From the NCBI GenBank assembly GCA_021796215.1, contig JAJYOK010000019.1, forward strand, positions 1 to 64,000: DNA of 64,000 nt, read 5' to 3'. The stretch comes from Bacteroidota bacterium (GTDB lineage Bacteria; Bacteroidota; Ignavibacteria; UBA10030; UBA8401). Positions within the stretch are counted from its first letter, which is position 1; every line of letters starts with the position of its first letter. The notes beneath the pieces were generated by a model. It made no database searches and had not been told where the DNA came from. It saw only the letters and a program-made list of their open reading frames with translations. The translations under genes were made by a program, and so were the position numbers. This document shows, piece after piece, positions 37,337-46,598 of the stretch.

Positions 37337-37969
37337 TTACAGCGCCGGGTTTTTCGGCGATGGCTCTGATGACGGTGCCGGCTCTGCACTCGCGTGCTCT
37401 TCATCCCCAAGCACATTTTCAATCCGTTCATCGCCGCGGGCAAAGCTCCGGTAGAAAATGAGCAGCAGCAGAACGCCGACAGTCACGGAAGAATCCGCAA
37501 TATTGAAAATGGGCCAGCGTGAAAAGTGATAACCGAAAATATTCAGATTGAAGAAATCAACATCAATAAAATCAACGACTCTTCCGTAAAACAACGGCGC
37601 ATCGCTGAAAAACACACCATAAAACACGCGGTCAATAAGATTGCCGACGGCGCCGCCTAAAATCAATGCAAGGGAAAACCGGAACAGAAATTTTTCGCTC
37701 CTCATTTGATACAGATACATCAGAATACCGGCGCTTGCCGCAATGGAAAAAAGCGAGAAGAATAATTTTCCGCCGAGGTCAATGCCGAATGCCATCCCCG
37801 GATTTTCAATGTAGGTCAATCGTAAGAAATCTCCGAGCACAGGTGTTGATGAACCCAGAGGAATGCCGTTGATATGAATACCGAGGAACGGAATTGAAAA
37901 TCCTTTCACGCACAATTTGGTGATCTGGTCGGAAAGGACGACGAATAAACTGATATAGAGAACTCTCAC
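37337..37969 (-). CDS. lspA: Lipoprotein signal peptidase II, paralogue 2
   Basis: About 210 residues with four hydrophobic helices and LspA boxes: SDQITKLCVKGF, IENPGMAFG, GGAVGNLIDRVFYG and WPIFNIADSSVTVGV, giving both catalytic Asp residues. Compared with the paralogue at 22639 it has an insertion between the GNLIDR and FNIAD boxes (FFSDAPLFYGRVVDFIDVDF) and an acidic, Pro-rich C-terminal tail of about 35 residues. The start is uncertain: GTG 37969 (reading MRVLYISLF) lies 25 bases after the dksA-like stop, while an ATG at 38038 would overlap that gene. The neighbour dksA and ileS make this the canonical ileS-lspA locus. Confidence 0.9.
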   Translation of the reverse strand: MRVLYISLFVVLSDQITKLCVKGFSIPFLGIHINGIPLGSSTPVLGDFLRLTYIENPGMAFGIDLGGKLFFSLFSIAASAGILMYLYQMRSEKFLFRFSLALILGGAVGNLIDRVFYGVFFSDAPLFYGRVVDFIDVDFFNLNIFGYHFSRWPIFNIADSSVTVGVLLLLIFYRSFARGDERIENVLGDEEHASAEPAPSSEPSPKNPAL

Positions 37970-37994
37970 GAGAACGTCTTTCTTCTTGAACAGG

Positions 37995-38504
37995 TTAACG
38001 GCCGCGTTTTGTTTTGCAGCGAATGCACAACTGCGCATGCGGCACTGCTTCGAGACGTTCTTTCTCGATCAGTTTACCGCAGTCGGTGCAAAAGCCGTAA
38101 CTTCCCTTCTCAATGCGTTTCAACGCATCTTCGAGATAATTCAAAAACTTTCCTTCGCGCGAGGCAAAAAGAAACGTCTTCTCGCGCTCCATCGCATCGG
38201 TCCCTTGCTCCATGTGCATTGAGTACGTGGAATTTTCTATGATGTATTCCCCCGTAGTGACATCCATCATGTTCTCTTTGAGAATTTGTAATTCCTCAAG
38301 TATCTCTTTTCGTTTTTCAAGGATGATGTTCTTAAAATGAGCAAGATCCCGCTGGCTGTAGCCTTTCACCGGTTTTGCCTGAACTTTATCGGCAGCCTTG
38401 TGAGCCGTCTTTCTTTTCTTAATTCTACCTGCCACTGGTTTGGCTCCTTTCTTTGTCATTTTTCCCAAAGAGGTTTTCAGCTTTTTAACTGCGATCTTTG
38501 CCAT
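37995..38504 (-). CDS. DksA/TraR-family zinc-finger protein
   Basis: The protein (169 residues) has a Lys-rich N-terminal extension (about 50 residues), a coiled-coil (FKNIILEKRKEILEELQILK) and a C4 zinc finger (FCTDCGKLIEKERLEAVPHA then LCIRCK). DksA/TraR proteins bind the RNA polymerase secondary channel and change initiation with ppGpp. The DxxDxA acidic tip typical of DksA is not evident, so this may be a divergent member. The Lys-rich N-terminus is unusual for DksA. ATG 38504 has GGAGCAGG just upstream. It lies between ileS and lspA on the same strand, as often seen in this lineage. Confidence 0.87.
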   Translation of the reverse strand: MAKIAVKKLKTSLGKMTKKGAKPVAGRIKKRKTAHKAADKVQAKPVKGYSQRDLAHFKNIILEKRKEILEELQILKENMMDVTTGEYIIENSTYSMHMEQGTDAMEREKTFLFASREGKFLNYLEDALKRIEKGSYGFCTDCGKLIEKERLEAVPHAQLCIRCKTKRGR

Positions 38505-38546
38505 AGCCTGCTCCATCAAAGATTACAAGGTTGATTGAAAAAAACT

Positions 38547-41500
38547 TTACTGTGCGCGCTCAATACCGATTGTGCATTGAGCACCATTGATATTTTCTTG
38601 TTGTATGAATGCAGCTTCTTTGTGAATTCCGGCAGCAGCATTCAATTCTACTGCCAGCGTTTCATTCATAATGTATTCTTTCATTTGCTGCAGCGCAGCG
38701 GATAGATCGTTATCAGCATCCGCAAAGATACGGATACGATCGGTGACTTCAAAGCCCGCATCTTTACGCATGTTTTGTACCCGATTGACAAACTCGCGGG
38801 CAACGCCTTCCATGCGAAGTTCCGGCGTAATTTCCGTGTCGAGCGCAACCGTGATCGTGCCGTCTGCTTCGACCATCCAGCCATGAAGATCCTCATGAAG
38901 AATTTCCACGTCGTCCGACGAAACCGTAAACACCGTTCCGTTCACCGGAATATCAAGCGTGCCGGCGCGCTGCAACTGCGTGATATCCGGTGACGCAAGC
39001 TCACGAATTTTCGCCGCGACGATTTGCACCTGCTTTCCGTATTTTTGGCCCAGCGTGCGAAAGTTCGGCTTCGCTTTTTTAAGCACAATGTCGGATTCGT
39101 CGTGGACAAATTCTATTTCCTTCACATTGATTTCATCGAGAATCACATCCTGCATTTTTACGATGGCTTGTTTTTGCGCTTCGCTGGAAATCGGCAAAAT
39201 GATTTTTTTCAGCGGCTGGCGCACTTTCAGATTCGATTTCATCCGCATTGCGCGGACAAGACTGACAATCCGGATCGCGCGTTCCATCCGTTCCTCAAGT
39301 TCAGTATCAACAGCAGTTCTATCTTCAGATGGGAGAAGTGAAAGATGCACTGACGCATTTTGCTCTCTCTTTGAAATAGAATTCAAATTACGATACACTT
39401 CATCCGCTAAGAACGGCGCCATCGGTGCAATAAGTTTTGCCACTGTGTCAAGACATTCATACAATGTTTGGTACGCCGCAGTTTTATCTTTTCCTTTTTC
39501 GCTCTTCCAAAACCTGCGGCGATTACGACGAACATACCAGTTAGAAAGTTGATCTATTGTGAAGTCGCTCACAGCGCGCGCCGCTTTTGTAATGTCATAC
39601 ACATCCATATACTCTTTATAATTTCGGATGAGCGTATTGAGCGACGAAAGAATCCATCGGTCAATTTCTGCGCGCTCTGCGGCAGGAATGCGTTCCTCGG
39701 AATACCCAAACGCATCAATGTTCGCATACAATGCAAAGAAGGAATACGTATTCAGCAGCGTGCTGAAAAATTTCCTCTGCACTTCGCCGATGCCATCTTC
39801 ATCAAAAAGCGTCGGGCGCCACACCGGGCTGTTTGACACAAGGTACCACCGCGTTGCATCGGCGCCGTACTTGTGCATCAAGTCAAACGGATTGACCGTG
39901 TTTCCTTTCGACTTGGACATTTTCTGTCCGGTCTTGTCAAGAATCAATTCGTTCACGAGCACATTTTTGTACGCCGGAATATTGTTCAGCTTTTTGCCAA
40001 ACGAGCCGTTCGTGGACAGAAATGTTCCGATGGAATGCAGCGTGTAAAACCAGCCGCGCGTTTGATCAATTCCCTCAGAAATAAAATCTGCCGGATAGGA
40101 ACGTTCGAAAATTTCTTTATTCTCAAACGGATAATGCCATTGAGCAAACGGCATTGCACCCGAATCGAACCAGACGTCAATCAACTCCGGCGTTCGTTTC
40201 ATTGTTCCGCCGCAATTGCACTTCCATGTAATATCGTCAACATTCGGTTTATGAAGATCCAAAGGCTTGAGTTTCAAGTCCAAAGTTTCAGATTTCGATC
40301 CGCCGGTTTCGGGCTGTGAGTTATTTAAATTTTGAACTTTGGCCTTTGAACTTTGCACTTCAAACTTGAAGTCCGAAACTTTCTCTAATTCCTCAACACT
40401 TCCAACGCATTGCTGCTTCCCGCACTTTTCACAAACCCAAATCGGCAGCGGTGTTCCCCAGTAGCGGTCGCGCGAAAGCGCCCAATCTTTATTTTCTTCA
40501 AGCCAATTCCCGAATCGTCCTTCGCCGACTTCTTTCGGAACCCAGTTGATCTGTTCGTTCAACGCAATCATCTTCTGTGCATACTTCGTCGTGCTGATGT
40601 ACCACGATTCGCGGGCGTAATACAACAACGGCGACGAGCAGCGCCAGCAATGCGGATAGCTGTGAAGATGCATTTCTTTTTTATAAAGAATGCCGCGCTC
40701 TTTCAGATTGTGAATGATGTCGGCATCCGCGTCTTTTACAAATTTTCCTTTGAAGTCCGGCACCGTTTCATCAAACTCGCCCGACTTGTTGACGGGATGA
40801 ATCGTCGGCAAATTATATTTGCGTCCGGTTTGATAATCATCTTCGCCGTACGCCGGCGCCATGTGAACAATGCCGGAGCCGTCTTCCGTCGTTACAAAAT
40901 CAGCTTCGACGACGTACCAGCCTTTTTCTTTCGTTTGATGATAATTGAAAATGCGTTCGTATTCTTTTCCTGCAAGTTCGTGTCCGGAAAATTCCGACAC
41001 GATGCGGTATTTTTCTTTCAACACGCCGAGACGCGCCTTCGCGAGGATTAAAAATTCACCGCTGGGTGTCGCATGTTCGTCAGCGCCAAAAAACAATTCA
41101 ACTTTCACATATTCAATTTCAGGATGAACGGCAAGCGCAACATTTGAAATCAATGTCCACGGCGTTGTCGTCCACACGAGAAACGACGTGTGCGCTTCGC
41201 CTTTCACTTTCATCTTCACATACACGCTCGGGTCTTTTACATCTTTGTAGCCGAGAGCAACTTCGTGAGACGACAGCGGCGTTTCGCAGCGCGGGCAGTA
41301 CGGCTGAATTTTGTAGCCTTTGTAAATCATCCCCGCATCGAAATATTGTTTCAGCGCCCACCACACGGATTCCATGTAATCGCTGGTAAACGTAACGTAC
41401 GGATGGTCAAGGTCAACCCAATATCCCATTTCGCGCGTCATCGTTTCCCATTCGGTCTTGTATTTCCAGACAGACTTTTTGCATTCCTCGTTAAATTTTT

Positions 41501-41840
41501 CGACGCCATACGCTACGATGTCATCTTTATGTTTGAAGCCCAGCATTTTCTCGACTTCAATTTCCACAGGAAGTCCGTGCGTGTCCCATCCTGCTTTGCG
41601 ATGCACCTGAAATCCCGACATGGTTTTGTAACGGCAGATGGCATCTTTCAACGTGCGCGCCATAACGTGATGGATTCCCGGCTTGCCATTCGCAGTCGGC
41701 GGGCCTTCAAAAAAAGTGAATGCCGGTTTTCCTTCACGCTCGGAAACACTTCGTTCGAAAATCTTTTCCGCTTCCCAAAAAGCTAGGATTTCCTTTTCGA
41801 CTTCGGAATAATTTATTTTGTCTGTGAGTTCTCTAAACAT
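38547..41840 (-). CDS. ileS: Isoleucyl-tRNA synthetase
   Basis: The protein has 1097 residues and charges tRNA-Ile. It is a class I synthetase with the HIGH-type motif GKPGIHHVMARTLKD, the KMSKS loop (KMSKSKGNTVNP), the editing domain with TTPWTLISNVALAV, and an anticodon-binding C-terminal half ending in a DUF5915-like region as in long, eukaryote-like IleRS. Between the second zinc-ribbon pair (CEKCGKQQC and CNCGG) there is an inserted segment of about 40 residues (FEVQSSKAKVQ through LDLKLKPLDL) encoded by a palindromic repeat. I start at ATG 41840 (MFREL); no clear Shine-Dalgarno is present. It heads the dksA-lspA unit. Confidence 0.95.
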   Translation of the reverse strand: MFRELTDKINYSEVEKEILAFWEAEKIFERSVSEREGKPAFTFFEGPPTANGKPGIHHVMARTLKDAICRYKTMSGFQVHRKAGWDTHGLPVEIEVEKMLGFKHKDDIVAYGVEKFNEECKKSVWKYKTEWETMTREMGYWVDLDHPYVTFTSDYMESVWWALKQYFDAGMIYKGYKIQPYCPRCETPLSSHEVALGYKDVKDPSVYVKMKVKGEAHTSFLVWTTTPWTLISNVALAVHPEIEYVKVELFFGADEHATPSGEFLILAKARLGVLKEKYRIVSEFSGHELAGKEYERIFNYHQTKEKGWYVVEADFVTTEDGSGIVHMAPAYGEDDYQTGRKYNLPTIHPVNKSGEFDETVPDFKGKFVKDADADIIHNLKERGILYKKEMHLHSYPHCWRCSSPLLYYARESWYISTTKYAQKMIALNEQINWVPKEVGEGRFGNWLEENKDWALSRDRYWGTPLPIWVCEKCGKQQCVGSVEELEKVSDFKFEVQSSKAKVQNLNNSQPETGGSKSETLDLKLKPLDLHKPNVDDITWKCNCGGTMKRTPELIDVWFDSGAMPFAQWHYPFENKEIFERSYPADFISEGIDQTRGWFYTLHSIGTFLSTNGSFGKKLNNIPAYKNVLVNELILDKTGQKMSKSKGNTVNPFDLMHKYGADATRWYLVSNSPVWRPTLFDEDGIGEVQRKFFSTLLNTYSFFALYANIDAFGYSEERIPAAERAEIDRWILSSLNTLIRNYKEYMDVYDITKAARAVSDFTIDQLSNWYVRRNRRRFWKSEKGKDKTAAYQTLYECLDTVAKLIAPMAPFLADEVYRNLNSISKREQNASVHLSLLPSEDRTAVDTELEERMERAIRIVSLVRAMRMKSNLKVRQPLKKIILPISSEAQKQAIVKMQDVILDEINVKEIEFVHDESDIVLKKAKPNFRTLGQKYGKQVQIVAAKIRELASPDITQLQRAGTLDIPVNGTVFTVSSDDVEILHEDLHGWMVEADGTITVALDTEITPELRMEGVAREFVNRVQNMRKDAGFEVTDRIRIFADADNDLSAALQQMKEYIMNETLAVELNAAAGIHKEAAFIQQENINGAQCTIGIERAQ
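40256..40373. repeat. Palindromic repeat inserted in-frame within ileS
   Basis: Left arm CTTGAGTTTCAAGTCCAAAG and right arm GAACTTTGCACTTCAAACTT are largely complementary and flank a loop of about 40 bases. In the ileS frame it encodes FEVQSSKAKVQ and DLKLKPLDL. Such FKVQSSK-type arms are typical of intergenic palindromic repeats and look inserted into the gene. Confidence 0.7.
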
Positions 41841-41861
41841 AAAAATCAATTAGCAGTTAAA

Positions 41862-41921
41862 AATGAAGAATTAGGAATTGCATTTATGGTTTGCCCGTTC
41901 CTCTATTCTTAATTCTTCATT
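41862..41921. repeat. AT-rich intergenic palindrome
   Basis: AATGAAGAATTAGGAAT and ATTCTTAATTCTTCATT pair with one mismatch around a 26-base loop, between ileS and punA on the minus strand. It may act as a weak terminator for punA. The same style occurs before mreC. Confidence 0.6.
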
Positions 41922-41927
41922 GTCCAT

Positions 41928-42749
41928 TCATAATTGTTTTACTACTTCTTTCATCAGTGCCGTCAGTTTCGGCTCAGCCTCCATTGCAGTCGCGACAATT
42001 TCTTCCAATTTTGCCGGCTTCAACGCATCGGGAAAACATTCATCGGTGATAATCGAAAACCCGAGCACGCGAATTCCCATGTGCACCGCAACAATGCATT
42101 CCGGCACCGTTGACATGCCGACAACATCGCCGCCGATTGTGCGCAGAAAGCGATATTCGGCGCGCGTTTCAAGCGTCGGTCCCGTCATCGCAATGAAAAC
42201 ACCTTTTTGAACTTTGATCTTCAAATCGAGAGCAGATTTTTCCGCCAACGAAATCAATTCACGGTTGTACGGTTCGGACATATCCGGAAACCGCGGGCCG
42301 AGTTCGTCATCATTTGGACCGACAAGCGGATTATCGCCGAGCAGATTGACATGGTCTGTGATAAGCATGATGTCGCCCCGCACAAACAACGGATTCATTC
42401 CTCCGGCGGCGTTAGAAACCAGCAGCGTTTTTACGCCAAGAAATTTCATCACACGCACGGGAAATGTAATCTGCTGCATGGTGTAGCCTTCATAATAATG
42501 AAAGCGCCCTTGCATGGCGACGACAGATTTTCCGCCGAGCGTTCCGAAAATCAATTTGCCTTTGTGCGACTCGACAGTGGACAACGGAAAATGCGGAATG
42601 TCGGCATAATCAATGACCTTTTCAGTTTTAATTTCTTTCACTAAACCGCCAAGGCCGGTACCGAGAATAATTCCTATTGCTGGTTGGGCAGATGTTTTCG
42701 TGCGAAGAAATTTCAGCGCATCGTTAATTTGCTCTCGTAACGGAGACAT
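41928..42749 (-). CDS. punA: Purine nucleoside phosphorylase (inosine-guanosine type)
   Basis: The 273-residue cytosolic enzyme splits purine nucleosides with phosphate. It has the trimeric PNP motifs: [12 protein letters not shown] (phosphate loop), [47 protein letters not shown] and the base-binding segment IITDECF. The substrate Asn usually found in the base pocket falls in SIITDECF here as Asp, which could widen base preference; this would need alignment. It follows divIVA by eight bases and so belongs to the yggS-divIVA-punA operon. Confidence 0.93.
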   Translation of the reverse strand: MSPLREQINDALKFLRTKTSAQPAIGIILGTGLGGLVKEIKTEKVIDYADIPHFPLSTVESHKGKLIFGTLGGKSVVAMQGRFHYYEGYTMQQITFPVRVMKFLGVKTLLVSNAAGGMNPLFVRGDIMLITDHVNLLGDNPLVGPNDDELGPRFPDMSEPYNRELISLAEKSALDLKIKVQKGVFIAMTGPTLETRAEYRFLRTIGGDVVGMSTVPECIVAVHMGIRVLGFSIITDECFPDALKPAKLEEIVATAMEAEPKLTALMKEVVKQL

Positions 42750-42757
42750 GGAGTCCT

Positions 42758-43282
42758 TTACAACTTTTTCACAATGTCATCAACATCAATCGCGCCTTTT
42801 GCAGAAGAACGGGACGACGACTCTGAAGTGGAATCATCCATTTCCAGCGCTTTGATCAACTCAAGCTCTGAACTCAGCAATACCCTTAACCGGCTTGCGA
42901 TCGATTCGCGCTTCGATTTCAACGTAGATATTTCATCTTTGATGCGAAGAAGATCCGAGCGCGCCTGATCAAGTATCTGATTCGCTTTCAATTCAGCTTC
43001 CTGAATAACAAGCTGCGCTTCCTTCCGCGCATTCTCAATCGTTTTTCCGCTCGCTTCCTGCGCCTGCACAAGCGTCTGCTGAAGCGTCTTTTCCATCTGC
43101 CGGTAATCGCGTATCTGAACGTCGTTCTGTATCGCTTGTTCTTTGACGTCTTTATTTTCCTTCAGCAATTCAGCGAGTTCAGCGGCAACCATCTCCATAA
43201 ATGCGTTCACTTCCACCGGATCGTACCCGCGCATCACTTTTTTGAATTCCTGTTTTTTTATGTCGAGCGGAGTCAGCTTCAT
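42758..43282 (-). CDS. DivIVA-domain coiled-coil protein
   Basis: The 174-residue protein starts [20 protein letters not shown], the DivIVA N-terminal membrane-binding signature (Y-D-P-x-E-V-N-x-F), followed by a long coiled coil (about residues 30-150) and an acidic-Ser tail. DivIVA/GpsB-like proteins mark curved membrane and recruit division or polar factors. The operon with yggS is the common arrangement in Gram-positive and some Gram-negative bacteria. No enzymatic motif. Confidence 0.9.
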   Translation of the reverse strand: MKLTPLDIKKQEFKKVMRGYDPVEVNAFMEMVAAELAELLKENKDVKEQAIQNDVQIRDYRQMEKTLQQTLVQAQEASGKTIENARKEAQLVIQEAELKANQILDQARSDLLRIKDEISTLKSKRESIASRLRVLLSSELELIKALEMDDSTSESSSRSSAKGAIDVDDIVKKL

Positions 43283-43290
43283 ACATTCTC

Positions 43291-43992
43291 CTATGCTTGG
43301 ACTTTTTTTCGTTCACCAAAAATCGCTGTGCCGATACGAACCATTGTGGCACCTTCCTGAATTGCGACCGGATAATCATGGGTCATTCCCATGGAAAGCT
43401 CTTTCATCGGCTCGCGCAGAAACCCGCCGGCGTTCGCTTCATCCAGAATATTTCTCAACAAGCGAAATGCGGGCCTTGACTGCTCCGCTGCCGGTAAAAA
43501 TGGACCGATTGTCATCAATCCTCGCAAGCGAATGTTGGGAAAAATCGAGATGCGTTTCAAAAGGTCCGATGCGTGCCCCGGTTTGACGCCGAATTTCGAT
43601 GATTCATCCGACGTGTTTACTTCAACGAGAATATCAATTGTCCGGTTCAATCGCAACGCCCGTTTTTGGATTTCCATTGCGACGCCCTCGTTATCCACAG
43701 AATGGATAAGATGAATCCATTCCACAATGTATTTTACTTTATTTGATTGTAAGTGACCGATAAAGTGCCACCGAATCCGGTCGTCTGCGAGCACGGTTTG
43801 CTTCTCAGTAAGTTCCTGCACATAATTTTCACCAATGTCAAAAACTCCGCATCGAACTGCTTTTTCTATCTCTTCACTTCCAAAGGTCTTTGACACTGCA
43901 ATCAGGTGAACGGATTGCGGGTCGCGTCCGCAATTCACACAAGCATCGTGTATATTTTGCTCTATTTTCTTAAGATTTTCCGCAATTCCCAA
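43291..43992 (-). CDS. YggS-family PLP homeostasis protein
   Basis: The 233-residue protein is a single-domain alanine-racemase-like barrel that binds PLP: LIAVSKTFGSEEIEKAV carries the PLP lysine, with IRWHFIGHLQSNKVKYI, SVDNEGVAMEI, VEVNTSDESSKFG and ELSMGMTHDYPVAI. It keeps free PLP low and has no racemase activity. The start is TTG (MGIAENLKK); the palindrome TCCCTTTGGGA overlaps it, and no clear Shine-Dalgarno exists. It heads the yggS-divIVA-punA unit. Confidence 0.93.
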   Translation of the reverse strand: MGIAENLKKIEQNIHDACVNCGRDPQSVHLIAVSKTFGSEEIEKAVRCGVFDIGENYVQELTEKQTVLADDRIRWHFIGHLQSNKVKYIVEWIHLIHSVDNEGVAMEIQKRALRLNRTIDILVEVNTSDESSKFGVKPGHASDLLKRISIFPNIRLRGLMTIGPFLPAAEQSRPAFRLLRNILDEANAGGFLREPMKELSMGMTHDYPVAIQEGATMVRIGTAIFGERKKVQA

Positions 43993-44227
43993 AGGGATTC
44001 ACTTAGAACATTGAAAATTTGAGTAGATAATATAGCTCATTAATGACTGAAAAACAATAACGAAAACTGCAAAATTTACTCGTTTTTCAGCCAAATTTGA
44101 GCCGGCAAGGGAAGTTTCTCTTTAACTTACAGCCATAATGTGCTTATGCAAAACATCTCTTGACTTCAACGGTGGTTTTTGCTTAATTGATTGAAACACG
44201 TTGTGCAACCTTCATCCATGCTCACAC

Positions 44228-45652
44228 ATGTCCCATTTTGATTCCGACAATTTTGATGACGAATTAGATAATCCTGCAGCGCACAGCCACAAGCGGCAGG
44301 ATGACATCGAGCGTTACAAAGATATTCTTAAAAAAGGCGGAAATGGTATCCGCACCATTGAGGCGCTTGAGGAAATTGTTGATTTCTATTTCGAGCAGGA
44401 AAAGTTTGAAGAAGCACTCCAGTTTGCCAACCAACTCATCGAGTTCGTTCCATACAGCGCCGAAGCTTGGATTCGCAAAGGGATGATCCTGAACAACATG
44501 TTCAAGTACGATGATGCCATTGAATGCTACGATCACGCGTTGAGTTTGAATCCGGTTGATGGCGAAATCTATATTAATCGCGGCATCACGCTCGACAATG
44601 CGAACCGAACCGAGGAAGCGCTGGAAAACTTCGATAAGGCACTGGAAATTGACCCAACCAACGATGAAGCCTTGTTCAACAAGGGAATCTCCTTAGAAAA
44701 AATTGAGAAATATCAGGACGCGGTTGAAATTTTTGAATTCCTGGTTAAAGAAGATCCTTCAAATAAAGACGCGCTCTTCGAGCTTGGCTTTTGCTACGAT
44801 TTTTTAGACCGGCTTGAAGAATCGTTGAAATGCTACGACGCGCATATCAATCTTGACCCTTACAATCACAATGCGTGGTATAATCGTGGAATTGTTCTCA
44901 ATCGCATCGGCGAGTTTGAACGTGCAATTGATTCGTACGATATGTGCATTGCTATTAAGGAAGATTTCGGCGCGGCATGGTACAATAAAGGAAATGCGTA
45001 CGCGAACGTCGGAAAATTTCAGGAAGCGATCGAATGCTACAGCCAAACACTCCGGTACGATTCAAAAGATGTTCCGGCGTGGCATAACATGGGCAATGCG
45101 TACGAAGAATTAGGAAATTATTCCGAAGCGATTAAATGTTTTGGACAGGCAATTAAGCAAGACCACACGCACTACGAATCGTTCTTTGGACGCGGAAGCT
45201 GTTATGACCTGCTCGAACAATACAAAAAAGCGCTCAACGATTATAATCGTGCGCTGGAATACTGCAAAGATTACGCGGACTTGTGGTATGCAAAAGCAGA
45301 TGCCGAATACAATCTCGGCAAGTACAAAGACTCGCTTTCCAGCTACAAAATGGTTGTGCAGCTCGACGCCAACAATTCGGAAGCGTGGTTCGATTACGGC
45401 GATACGTTATTCGAACTCGGATATTTGAAAGAATCGCTCAAGGCATTGAACCGCAGTATCGAACTGAATTCAAAGTATGCAGAAGCGTACTACACACGCG
45501 CAAAGGTTTTGTTCGTCATGAAAAGAATGCTCGATGCAGTTGACGCGTTGAAAACAGCTTTTTCACTCAATCTTGATTTGCGAAAACGCTTCAACGAAGA
45601 TTTTCTCGGAATAAAATCAATCAAGGAATTCGCATCACTGTTGCAGCGGTAG
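44228..45652 (+). CDS. Tetratricopeptide-repeat protein
   Basis: The 474-residue protein has an acidic N-terminus (SHFDSDNFDDELDN) and about 11-12 TPR units of 34 residues, with the alternating pattern W-Y-N/x-G...A/G-Y...A-I-x-x-Y-x-x-A-L (for example NPVDGEIYINRGITLDNANR). There is no signal peptide, so it is a cytosolic scaffold. No other domain is visible. It is preceded by 235 noncoding bases with a TTGACT box 17 bases from TTAATT (44161-44189), a weak promoter candidate, and is followed by a terminator. I chose ATG 44228; a TTG nine codons earlier is less likely. Partner unknown. Confidence 0.88.
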   Translation: MSHFDSDNFDDELDNPAAHSHKRQDDIERYKDILKKGGNGIRTIEALEEIVDFYFEQEKFEEALQFANQLIEFVPYSAEAWIRKGMILNNMFKYDDAIECYDHALSLNPVDGEIYINRGITLDNANRTEEALENFDKALEIDPTNDEALFNKGISLEKIEKYQDAVEIFEFLVKEDPSNKDALFELGFCYDFLDRLEESLKCYDAHINLDPYNHNAWYNRGIVLNRIGEFERAIDSYDMCIAIKEDFGAAWYNKGNAYANVGKFQEAIECYSQTLRYDSKDVPAWHNMGNAYEELGNYSEAIKCFGQAIKQDHTHYESFFGRGSCYDLLEQYKKALNDYNRALEYCKDYADLWYAKADAEYNLGKYKDSLSSYKMVVQLDANNSEAWFDYGDTLFELGYLKESLKALNRSIELNSKYAEAYYTRAKVLFVMKRMLDAVDALKTAFSLNLDLRKRFNEDFLGIKSIKEFASLLQR

Positions 45653-45678
45653 ATAGGCATGCGAAAAATATCTAACTG

Positions 45679-45702
45679 AATGGCGCTGTGGCGCCATTTT
45701 TT
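45679..45702 (+). terminator. Rho-independent terminator after TPR gene
   Basis: AATGGCGC and GCGCCATT form an 8-bp stem with a TGTG loop, followed by TTTTTTATTT. It separates the TPR gene from aroE. Confidence 0.85.
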
Positions 45703-45719
45703 ATTTGATGTGGTGAATT

Positions 45720-46595
45720 ATGAACATGCAATCGCCGGTACGCATCGGCATTATCGGTCATCCGTTAACGCACACACTTTCCCCCGCACTGCACACCGCC
45801 GCAGCGAAAGAATTACATCTGCCGCTCGTGTACGGCACGCTCGACGTCGGAAACGACTTCCTGCCTGCTCTCATTTCATCGCTCCGCAATCAGAAATTCC
45901 GGGGCGCGAATATTACAATTCCGTATAAAGAGGCTGTTCTGCCGCTGCTTGATGAAATCAAAGACGAAGCCGCTTCCGTCGGCGCGGTGAATACCATTGT
46001 CAATGAAGACGGCAAACTCATCGGCTACAACACCGATGTTACGGGAATTGCGCGCGCGCTGGATTCAGTGCGAGATAGCATTCATCAAAAATCAATACTG
46101 ATTCTCGGTGCCGGCGGCGCGGCGCGGGCGGCAGCGTACGCCGTTGCCGATTCTTGTTCGCCTCAAGGCATTACAATATTCAACCGCACTCAAAATCGAG
46201 CGGAAAATTTTGTGCGGCATTTTCAAAAACATTTTCCTAAAATGACGTGGGAATATTTCAGAGAACGTGAACGGCTGCCGCACGCTGTTGAAGAATCAGC
46301 GCTCATCATCAATGCAACATCAGTAGGAATGTCCCCGCATAGCGGCACATCGCCGCTGCCGCTGGAGATCAGGTTTTCAAATCACCAAATTATTTTCGAT
46401 ATTATATACACGCCCTTGCGCACCGCACTGTTGAAACATGCCGAAACATACGGCGCGGCAACAATTAATGGAGTTGAAATGTTTATTCATCAAGGGGCGC
46501 GGGCATTTGAACTGTGGACGGGAAAACCGCTGCCGCTGGCGCTTGCACGAGATACGGTGCTCAAAAAATTAAAGGAAAACCACAAACGGGAATGA
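45720..46595 (+). CDS. aroE: Shikimate dehydrogenase AroE
   Basis: The 291-residue NADP-dependent enzyme reduces 3-dehydroshikimate. The shikimate-binding half shows GHPLTHTLSPALHTAAAKEL (Ser pair), the catalytic Lys in ANITIPYKEAVLP and GYNTDVTGIARAL with the catalytic Asp. The NADP loop is ILGAGGAARAAAYA and FNRTQNRAENF. The C-terminal INGVEMFIHQGARAFELWTG completes it. It is followed by larE after three bases, so the two are cotranscribed. Confidence 0.95.
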   Translation: MNMQSPVRIGIIGHPLTHTLSPALHTAAAKELHLPLVYGTLDVGNDFLPALISSLRNQKFRGANITIPYKEAVLPLLDEIKDEAASVGAVNTIVNEDGKLIGYNTDVTGIARALDSVRDSIHQKSILILGAGGAARAAAYAVADSCSPQGITIFNRTQNRAENFVRHFQKHFPKMTWEYFRERERLPHAVEESALIINATSVGMSPHSGTSPLPLEIRFSNHQIIFDIIYTPLRTALLKHAETYGAATINGVEMFIHQGARAFELWTGKPLPLALARDTVLKKLKENHKRE

Positions 46596-46598
46596 GGA

